Positions 57,538 through 64,000 of a stretch of 64,000 nt of DNA are shown here, in pieces. Numbering within the stretch: position 1 is the stretch's first letter; each line of letters begins with the position of its first letter. Origin of the DNA: Rhineura floridana (Eukaryota; Chordata; Lepidosauria; Squamata; Rhineuridae); the NCBI RefSeq assembly GCF_030035675.1, contig NC_084482.1, positions 230,239,943 through 230,303,942 on the forward strand, in the 5' to 3' direction. A program made the position numbers and the translations under genes. The notes beneath the pieces were generated by a model. That model searched no databases and was not told the DNA's origin. It worked only from the letters and a program-made list of their open reading frames with translations.

Positions 57538-57730
57538 GGAACTTCGTGGAAACAGAGGAAGGTGCCTTATATTGACTTGGTCCACATAGCTCAGTATTAT
57601 CTGCACTGACTGGCAGCTGCTGTCCTGGGTTTCAAGCAGGGAGCCTTTCCCAGCCCTGCCTGGAGATGCTGCTGAGAATTGAACCCGGGACTTTTTGCAT
57701 GCAAGGCAGATGTCCTTCACCTAAATGGCC
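57538..57730 (-). mobile_element. tRNA-derived SINE
   Basis: Minus strand. CTTGCATGCAAAAAGTCCCG, then GGTTCAATTCTCAGCAGCAT (B-box), CAGGCAGGGCTGGGAAAG and GCCAGTCAGTGCAGATAAT, ending AAGGCACCTTCC. The tRNA-like head and the absence of a BovB tail separate it from the Sauria type. Confidence 0.65.
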
Positions 57731-58037
57731 GTGTTGAGAAGTTCTGGATTTGATCCTAAAGTTTTACTCATTTGGGGAATGGGCCCAGGTAAATGCCCTT
57801 TCTGCTTATGGCGTTTACAGCCCTCCAGTCTCAAAACCAGCTGTGGGAACCCTTTCTGGGACTGTGGGCCAGATCCTTACTGGACCCTCCCCTCAGGATC
57901 CAACTTTGACATGTGGGAGGAGTGCTTTGAGTGCTGTGAGTGATTGAAGCACACCCTGTTGCCCTTCCCCTTTCAAGCTGGATGCAATGGTCTGTGCCGA
58001 AGCGGCCGTTTCTTGAGCAGAGGGCATGTTCTTCCAG

Positions 58038-58178
58038 GGTCTGGTGACCTTTGAGGAAGAGGAGGAGGAGGCAGCAGCTGTGCATTTCACGGAGGAGGAG
58101 TGGATCTCCTGGATCCGGGCCAAAGCGCTCCGCACAGGGAAGCCATGGAGGAGAATTATGAGATTGGAGCCTCTTTCA
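58038..58178 (+). pseudogene. KRAB-A box exon with frameshift
   Basis: Preceded by acceptor TTCTTCCAG and followed by donor A/GTAAGG, phase 0 in and phase 1 out, like the usual 127-bp KRAB-A exon. Translation gives GLVTF, a Glu/Ala-rich insert, then VHFTEEEW. After the Trp the frame slips by one base, and the remaining KRAB-A residues (LLDPGQSAPHREAMEENYEI) read in the next frame. The length, 141 bp, equals 127 plus 15 (five extra codons) minus 1. KRAB-A normally recruits TRIM28 (KAP1) for repression. As given, the exon cannot encode a full box. A sequencing error in this one base cannot be excluded. Confidence 0.75.
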
Positions 58179-58565
58179 GTAAGGAGACACGTTTTCTTAA
58201 CTGATAGATGTTGAAGGCCATTTGTGCCAATGATGCATGGAGTGGAAACTCAGTTTCTCACTAGGGATTCTGGGAGCTGTAGTCCAAACTCCACAGTGGG
58301 AATTGCTGCTCCCTTGGAGCTTGGCAGAGTCCTCTCCCTCTCCCTCCCTCTGCCCAGTGTTTGCCTTTGGGGCCTAGGCACCCCTGTGCTTAGTCTGTGA
58401 GCAGGACTGGTGCCTGCCTGGATCCTAACCTCATGCATCGGAGTCGAAGTCCTTGCCAGTTCTCAAGACAGCCCTAGCGCAGTTTCTGCAAGAATGTTGC
58501 TGCATTCCGCATATTGTTGTGCGTTTCAGTTGAGGAAGATTCTCTGGAGAAGCTCTCCATATAGA
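58179..58565 (+). other. Intron-like stretch after KRAB-A
   Basis: GGATTCTGGGAGCTGTAGTC near 58266 is DNA-element debris. Nothing else recognised. Confidence 0.35.
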
Positions 58566-58608
58566 TGCCACTGAAGAAGACTTGCTTCAAGTCGAAATGT
58601 GTTTGGCA
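58566..58608 (+). ncRNA. Hammerhead ribozyme-like motif (second family)
   Basis: Order: TGCCA (helix I), CTGAAGA (core), A, GACTTG-CTT-CAAGTC (perfect 6-bp helix II, 3-nt loop), GAAA (core), TGTGTT, TGGCA (helix I partner, 5 bp). Same design and same extra A as the motifs at 45946 and 46354, but different helix sequences, so the pairing is preserved by covariation-like change. Activity is not shown. Confidence 0.55.
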
Positions 58609-59711
58609 AATTATTTGAGATATGTTGTGCATTTTATCCTTGCATTTTATGTTTCTGTATTAGTACGCCTCTGCCTTTTATTGCTGTCTTGTCATTGGGA
58701 GTGTATGTACATCTTGTCTACAGAGCTAGCAGTTCACTCTGTGTGGTAAATTGCAGGTGCATTAGAAATTGGACATTATTCTGTACTCAGCCATAGAATA
58801 TATTTTCCATCATTCCTTTCTACATATATTTTTCGGAATCATACCATGACTTAGACCTTCACTTTATGTGCTTTTGCATATTTTGTCTAATTCAGCATCT
58901 GCATGGTTGGTACCAGAGATGGATTATGGGGGGTAGGGGGTGGGGGGAGAAACACTCTCTCTGACAAATTTCTCACTCCCCCACCCACCACCCCCATTGC
59001 TGGAGCCCTTTCGATATGCAAATTATAACTGAATCATAAACTGGAAGTAAAAATTAAGCTCCAATCCCAAACATGCTTGCATCAGAGTTGATTCCTCAAA
59101 ATCAATAGGACGTTTTTCAGAGAATATGCATTTAGGAAGGGAACATTTATTTATAAGCAACACACCATCATTTCCCTTCCAGAGATCCAAACCATATACT
59201 CTGGCCCTTTTCTGTCTCTTCCCGACGCCAGCATTGATATTTGTATCATATACATTCTCAAGCTACGACACTGAAAAGCTTATGGGAGCATTTCTGGCTA
59301 CACGAATATCTTGCGGTGGCTTCACTCTTAATCTGCATGGAGAAAGCTTTCCTCCAGAAGTGTAAATGTGAAGCGCAGCCCTGCTCCCTTTTGGAAGAGG
59401 AAGAGGAGGGTGAAGCTCTCAGGGCTGGTTTTCACTCTCTTTGTGGCGAGATGATGTTGTCCAAATGAAAACAGATGGGTTGGCTGAGTTCCACCCTGTC
59501 CTCCCCAACAGGCAGTTCAGGTGGGGCGTCATATCCAGTGAGCGCATGTTCCCAAGTGCCAGGCTGACCCTGCTGGGACCACACGGCCCTGTCCTCTTCA
59601 GGGAGTTAACATGTCCCAAACAATCCCTCCTCTTAGCTACAAATGGCTTGACTTGGAATGGCTGAATATCTTGTGGTCAAAAGTAACTAGTCCTGTCTGT
59701 TTCCTTGGAAG
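58609..59711 (+). other. Non-coding, intron of the KRAB gene
   Basis: AT-rich and without a coding signal. 58609-58880 may be the rest of the hammerhead-bearing repeat, since the composition is uniform, but its ends were not found. Confidence 0.35.
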
Positions 59712-59786
59712 AATCGGAGCTGAATTCCTGTTTGGAAGACGGAGAGGATCTTATTCAGGTTCCCAAAGAGGAGGAGACCTCAGCAG
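59712..59786 (+). CDS. KRAB-B-like exon, duplicate 1
   Basis: 75 bp, phase 1 in and out. Acceptor TTCCTTGGAAG, donor G/GTCGG. Encodes KSELNSCLEDGEDLIQV then PKEEETSAG. This matches the KRAB-B/linker exon of reptile KRAB zinc-finger genes, whose typical form is as in duplicate 4. Open. It follows KRAB-A in matching phase (A plus AA makes Lys). Confidence 0.65.
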
Positions 59787-59939
59787 GTCGGTGCTTAGCT
59801 GTGCTGTGGGGCCCCTTTTGGTCTGGGAATTGAAGCTTTTTTCTGTTCCTGAGTAATATCATCCAGGGGAGAGTCACCCATCAGGCGGTGAGTTCTCCTG
59901 GTGGACATCTGGGATGGTTTTAAAAGGGGCTAAGGAAAA

Positions 59940-60116
59940 TGGCTTCATCCCCAGTCTGTGTCTGTTGGAATTACTTTTTAAGATGTTTTTGTTTTAATAT
60001 ATTGTAAAGCCCGTTTTTAATGATGTGTTTGAGAGTGTTTTTAGTGTTTTCGCTTGCCACCCTGGGCTCCTACTGGGAGGAAGGGCGGGATATAGATCTA
60101 AATAAATAAATAAATG
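59940..60116 (+). mobile_element. L2-like LINE 3' tail
   Basis: T-rich 3' UTR, then CCACCCTGGGCTCCTACTGG, GAAGGGCGGGATATAGATC and AAATAAATAAATAAATG. Inserted between KRAB-B duplicates 1 and 2. Confidence 0.7.
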
Positions 60117-60306
60117 CATGGAAGAGAAGGCTCTCAAGGGCCACCAGTCCTGATGTTTATGGGCCACCTCCGGAATTACGGGAAGAGCAGCAGGAGATGG
60201 GCTCTTGCCTTTCTTAGCTTTGTGGTTGTAGAAATGGTTTGATATGGAATCCCTGACTTTTTATGTTGTGGTTAAAAGTAACTCATCTTGTCTGTTTCCT
60301 TGAAAG

Positions 60307-60387
60307 AATGAGACCTCGCTTCCTGTAAGGAAGAAGGAGAAAGTCTATTTATCCAGGTCATCAAAGAAGAGGAGGAGACCTCAGCAG
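60307..60387 (+). pseudogene. KRAB-B-like exon, duplicate 2 (stop codon)
   Basis: 81 bp, phase 1 in and out, acceptor TTCCTTGAAAG. In the phase used by the other three, the second full position reads TGA, so this copy would end translation if included. The rest still spells DLASCKEEGESLFIQVIKEE and ETSAG. Being a multiple of three with like phases, it can be skipped without harm. Confidence 0.65.
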
Positions 60388-60599
60388 GTTGGTGCTTAGC
60401 TGTGCTGTGGAGCCTCTTTTGGTCTGGGGATGGAAGCATTTTTCTGTTCCTGAGTAATGTCATCCAGGGGAGAGTCGCCCATCAGGCGGTGAGTTCTCCT
60501 GGTGGACATCTCGGATGGCTTCAAAAAGGAAGCTGGATAGATGCGTGGAAGAGAAGGCTCTCAAGGGCTATAAGTCATGATGGCTGTAGCCTTCTGACC

Positions 60600-60722
60600 T
60601 TGTTTTTTTTTTTAAGATGTTTTGTTTTAAAGGTGATTTCGTTGCTTCATCATTTTTTTGCCCCCCTGGATTCCCTTTGGAGGGAAGGACAGGATATAAA
60701 TTTTATTAGTATTATTAGGACT
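60600..60722 (+). mobile_element. L2-like LINE 3' tail
   Basis: T-rich run, then TGGATTCCCTTTGGAGGGAA, GGACAGGATATAAATTTTAT and a TTAG/TATTA end. Sits in the intron between duplicates 2 and 3, at a site comparable to that of the tail at 59940. Confidence 0.6.
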
Positions 60723-60961
60723 GATTGTGGGATTCCCATACACATCGATTCAGGCCCTGTGGAGATGCAGAGCTAGATAGGCCTTTGGTTTGATCAAGCT
60801 CATCTCATGCTGTAAAGAGGAAGGTTGGCTGTCAGGTGGAAGTTCCCCTTCCGTCCACTGAGAGATTCCCCAAATTAAAATATGTGGCTTGGCTTCCAGA
60901 CCCTGACAGTCTGAAGGAGACCCAGCTAGTACCGAAAGTAACTTGTGTGTTTCCTTGAAAG

Positions 60962-61051
60962 AGCTAGGCCTCATTTCCTGTTGGGAAAGAGGAGAAGAAG
61001 AAGATCCACTTATCCAGGGTCTCAAAGAAGAGGAGGCGGAGACATCAGCAG
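60962..61051 (+). CDS. KRAB-B-like exon, duplicate 3
   Basis: 90 bp, phase 1 in and out, acceptor TTCCTTGAAAG, donor G/GTAGTG. Encodes ELGLISCWERGEEEDPLIQG then LKEEEAETSAG. Open. Longer than its siblings through added Glu codons. Confidence 0.65.
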
Positions 61052-61139
61052 GTAGTGTTGTGGGGCCCTTTGTGGAACTGAAGATTCCCCACCCACCCCT
61101 CTTGTTCCTGAATAATGTCATCCAGGGCAGGCTAACCCA

Positions 61140-61689
61140 TTAGGCTACGAGTTCTTCTCATGGTTTTTCCCTTTCCATTCCTCTGCCACCTAAAAATCTC
61201 ACCACATCTCATTCCTCGGAGTTTCTCTTCATCCACAGACCTTCGGTTGTGAAGGATGAAATGGTCCCATCCCACCCAGGATTCTGGGCAGGGCTGTGGA
61301 CCATTGATCTTAAGAAGAGGCGCAATGGCTTTGCCAGCTCTTGGATTTTATTTCCTTGAAGCCCAAAGTAAAAGCGAGGCCATCCATGCTCTGCAAGAGG
61401 GTCCCCATCTCACAGTCATGCAGCTGAGATCTTGCGAGGCTGCACCTGCCTGAAGCCAAATTCAGCATTAATTGTAAAAATGAGCCCCTCTGAACAAAAG
61501 TGGACCTTGCTTCTCATTAAGCCCTGCATCAAAGGGAGCTAGAAGCTTCTCAGCACAGATATTATCTGGCAAAGCTACACAGCTCAGGTTTTGCACAGGT
61601 TTTTATATGAACCCTTTTTAAACCCAAGACACATTCTACAGCATATTTATTGGTTTATTTAAAAATGTATAGCTCACTTTTCAAGGAAG
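61140..61689 (+). other. Non-coding, intron of the KRAB gene
   Basis: The first part repeats the post-exon intron sequence of the other duplicates (TCATCCAGG...ACGAGTTCTTCTCATGG). An L2-like tail stump lies near 61640-61685. Confidence 0.4.
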
Positions 61690-61790
61690 GCAATGGTAAA
61701 CCACCTCTGAATACCGCTTAACATGAAACCCTATTCATAGGGTCGCCATAAGTCGGGATCGAGTTGAAAGCAGTCCATTTCCATTTCCTT
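61690..61790 (+). mobile_element. SINE tail (BovB-like) fragment
   Basis: AAGGCAATGGTAAACCACCT, then CCCTATTCATAGGGTCGCCA, TAAGTCGGGATCGAGTTGAA and AGCAG: the BovB-type tail shared by the Sauria SINE and by 45300-45390. The head is missing. Confidence 0.75.
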
Positions 61791-62173
61791 TTTGAGGAAC
61801 TTCTTCCACACAGCAGCTGACAATTTCCAATAAAAGCCAAACTTCACAGGAAAAATAATATCTATATAGAAAACAGAATAAAAGACCTAATAAGGATTAT
61901 AAAAACAGTAATTAAGAATTCTTGGCGGGGGGACAAAAAGCTTCCAACAAACTTGGAAAGCGTACCAACATCTGGGCTTGTTTCACTTCAAAGGGAAGAG
62001 AACTCCAAAGAACTGGCTCCACAGTACTCAAGGCACATGGCCCGAGTTGCGTGCTGTTGGCACCCCTTTGCTCTCGTTCAAAATGTTTTGAGCGTTCAGA
62101 TTTGATTTGGAATTCCCAAATACTTTGTGGTCAAAAATAACTAATCTTGCCTGATTTCCTTTTTTTTTTAAAG

Positions 62174-62254
62174 AACCAGACCTCATTTCCTGTTGGGAAG
62201 AAGGAGAAGATCCAGTGATGCAGGAACCCAAAGAAGAGGAGGAGACCTCAACAG
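62174..62254 (+). CDS. KRAB-B-like exon, duplicate 4
   Basis: 81 bp, phase 1 in and out, acceptor T(n)AAAG, donor G/GTAGAT. Encodes EPDLISCWEEGEDPVMQEPK then EEEETSTG, the best-preserved of the four. Zinc-finger exons would be expected downstream but none occur before the window ends. Confidence 0.7.
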
Positions 62255-62256
62255 GT

Positions 62257-62911
62257 AGATTTATTTATTTCTTATTTAATTTATGTCCCGCCCTTCCTCC
62301 AATAAGGAGCCCACATGCTTAGCTGTATCGTGGGCCCTTTGAGGAGCTGAAGATTCTCCCCCCTCGCCCACCCCATTCCTGTGTAATATCATCCGAACAG
62401 ACGGACCCATCAGGGCACAGTTTCTCCTGGCCGCTTTTCCCTCCCTTCTCCTCTTCATCCAACATCTCACAATATTTCCCTCCTCGGAGTTTCTCTACAG
62501 CAGCAGACCTTTGGTTGTGAAGGCTGAAATGGTCCTGTGGGGCAGGAGGGTGGACTCGAGGCACTGTTCTGGGTCAGATCACTCTAGCTGTCTGTCCTTG
62601 GGGTTCAGAAAAGCAAAAGGGGACTTTATTTTATTTTTAATCGGATTTCACAATGGAAACCAAACTCTTGGCAGGGGCTGCAGGTCCTTGGTTCAGAGGA
62701 CAGGGATTTGTTTACTCCTTCAAAAGCCTCCATGAGAAATGGAATCCCTTTGGCTCTGTAAGGACTAGTGAGAAAATTGGCCAGCTGCCAAAGCTGTTTA
62801 CATTGATTGCCAGAATTTAACACACCCACGAGCCCAAAAAGTTTATTTAAAGAAGAAAATACAGAATAAAGGATATCTGTTTCAAAGGGGGTGGATAGGA
62901 GAAATCCACAA
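62257..62911 (+). other. Non-coding after KRAB-B duplicate 4
   Basis: 62260-62312 is an L2-like tail in minus orientation (ATTTATGTCCCGCCCTTCC). The intron copy ATCATCCGAACAGACGG...CATCAGGGCAC follows near 62387. Otherwise nothing. Confidence 0.4.
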
Positions 62912-63176
62912 CAGTAGGGCCCCGCTTCTCGGTGCACCACTTTTTGGCATTCCGTTAATACGGCGCCAGTGGGGTGATCAGCTGGAGGGGGGCTGGAGCT
63001 CCCTGCACTGCAACTGAACGTGTTGATCAGCTCACTACAGCTGATCTTCTCCTCTTCTGGTGCAGTCAGTGGGTTAGGTTCCAAACCCTCGTGCTACAGC
63101 TGATCCACTTTTCGGTGGTTTTTGCTTTCTGGTGGGGGTCTGGAACCTAACATGCTATTTCAGTGGGGCCCTACTG
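62912..63176. mobile_element. pogo/Tigger-like MITE, short copy
   Basis: CAGTAGGGCCCCGCTTCTCG at the left, and CAGTGGGGCCCTACTG before TA at the right. A 265-bp relative of 31183-32178, inverted relative to it and without the LTR. The left TA has mutated to AA. Confidence 0.65.
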
Positions 63177-63379
63177 TATATCCCAATGATTTTAAAAAGC
63201 TGCCTGACTGCCAGCAATTCCCAACAATACATTTTGATTCTACAATTGCAATCCTATGTATAATTAACTTAGGAGTAAGTTCCACAAGGTTCTTTCTTCT
63301 GAGTAATCATGCAGAAATCCAACTTGCAAAATGGAGCCCTTGTTCAACAAGGACTGTTTTAAGTCTGTTGAAATGCATC

Positions 63380-63479
63380 CTGTATTTATTTATTTAACAA
63401 AATCTATATACTGCTTACTCGACAGAAAGCCTCTAAGTGGTTCACAAAGAACAATTTAAAATATGCATTTTAGAAAGGA
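63380..63479 (-). mobile_element. L2-like LINE 3' tail
   Basis: TATTTATTTATTTAACAAAA, then TCTATATACTGCTTACTCG and AGCCTCTAAGTGGTTCACAA, minus orientation. Confidence 0.6.
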
Positions 63480-64000
63480 GAAATTAAAAGAGAAATCTAA
63501 CAGGTAAAGCAAACTGGGTTTAGGCTTACCTAAGCTGTTCCCTCAAAAACTTTTTTTAAAAATGTGCATGGCGTTTTTATTTTTAATGTGGAGAAGGGTC
63601 ACCGGCTAGAAAAGGGCTTCCCCCCTCCCCTCCCTCTCCATGTGAAGCAGCCGAGGAGCTTCAGCCACTTTGCTCTTTAAGGGTTAACCAGTGAGGACAA
63701 ACCCAAAGGGAAGAGCCCAAAGGAGGGACTTCCCCTTCCCGCCCCACCTCTCTGCAAGAAATGCAGGGGGAGCCTCGAAACAAAGGTATGCAATTGGGGC
63801 AGAGGGGAGGGTGGGTGAGGGCGAGGGCACCCCTGAAGCGCCCCTCCCAGCAGACCCTCCAGATCGGAGGCTGCAGCTCTGCCTCGTCCCATCTGCCTCT
63901 CCCCTGAGATCACCTGGCTGTGTTGGGGCCAGATCGAAGCATCCCTCGGAACATTTGTGGTTCTGGTGATGAATTTCAGGGCCTTCAGCTTGTCCTCTGG
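63480..64000 (-). repeat. CpG-rich dispersed repeat, copy 2
   Basis: Inverse of the 29200-30040 region, continuing past the right edge. Shared blocks include CCTCTCCATGTGAAGCAGCC, CAGACCCTCCAGATCGGAGG and GGCCTTCAGCTTG. Its pyrimidine run is short. Confidence 0.75.

Noticed and set aside
57725-57943. 72-codon frame just upstream of the KRAB-A exon as a possible first coding exon
   Set aside because: No similarity to known KRAB leader exons, it ends in a stop before any donor, and it overlaps no CpG-rich promoter.

Overview
The window looks like squamate reptile (lizard or snake) genomic DNA. The evidence is the mix of repeats: an RTE-BovB LINE, tRNA-headed SINEs whose 3' tail matches BovB (the Sauria SINE pattern), L2-clade and CR1 LINEs, a reptile-type L1, and Gmr1-like Ty3/gypsy elements. 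The species cannot be named from sequence alone. Most of the 64 kb is transposable-element DNA of several ages, much of it nested.

Host genes. One clear intact host gene is present: LRRC14, minus strand, three coding exons between 18885 and 22402, predicted 509 residues, with clean splice sites and an upstream acceptor implying a non-coding first exon. On the right (about 58.0-62.3 kb, plus strand) lies the 5' part of a KRAB-type gene. It has a KRAB-A exon (with a one-base frameshift) and four tandemly duplicated, phase 1-1 KRAB-B-like exons. No zinc fingers occur in the window, so the gene either runs off the right edge or is a relic.

Layout. 1-300 is a GTT/GGT microsatellite, followed by an L2 tail and a TGC-rich stretch. 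1.56-17.46 kb is one L2-clade LINE split by two Gmr1-like LTR retrotransposons (2830-9910 and 11156-16725), each with paired LTRs and a 5-bp target duplication. 17.4-22.5 kb is the LRRC14 region. 22.5-36 kb is old LINE tails, a MITE, an octamer-bearing minisatellite repeat, a palindromic repeat family, a 252-nt pure pyrimidine tract, and a pogo-like DNA transposon holding a solo LTR. 36.0-38.4 kb is BovB. 38.9-44.2 kb is RTE and L1 fragments. 44.3-47.6 kb is a microsatellite, an L2 tail, a SINE and a 569-bp inverted-repeat insertion with hammerhead-ribozyme-like motifs. 47.6-52.3 kb is two L2 copies tail to tail. 52.3-57 kb is repeats, a short telomere-like run and a 179/188-bp satellite. 57-64 kb is the KRAB gene region with a second hammerhead-like motif and a CpG-rich repeat shared with 29-30 kb.

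The most unusual signals are two independent families carrying hammerhead-like folds (45946-46389 and 58566-58608), the quadruplicated KRAB-B exon, and two young Gmr1-type elements with integrase ahead of reverse transcriptase and SCAN-like capsids. All assignments come from reading the sequence; percentages and pairings were counted by eye.
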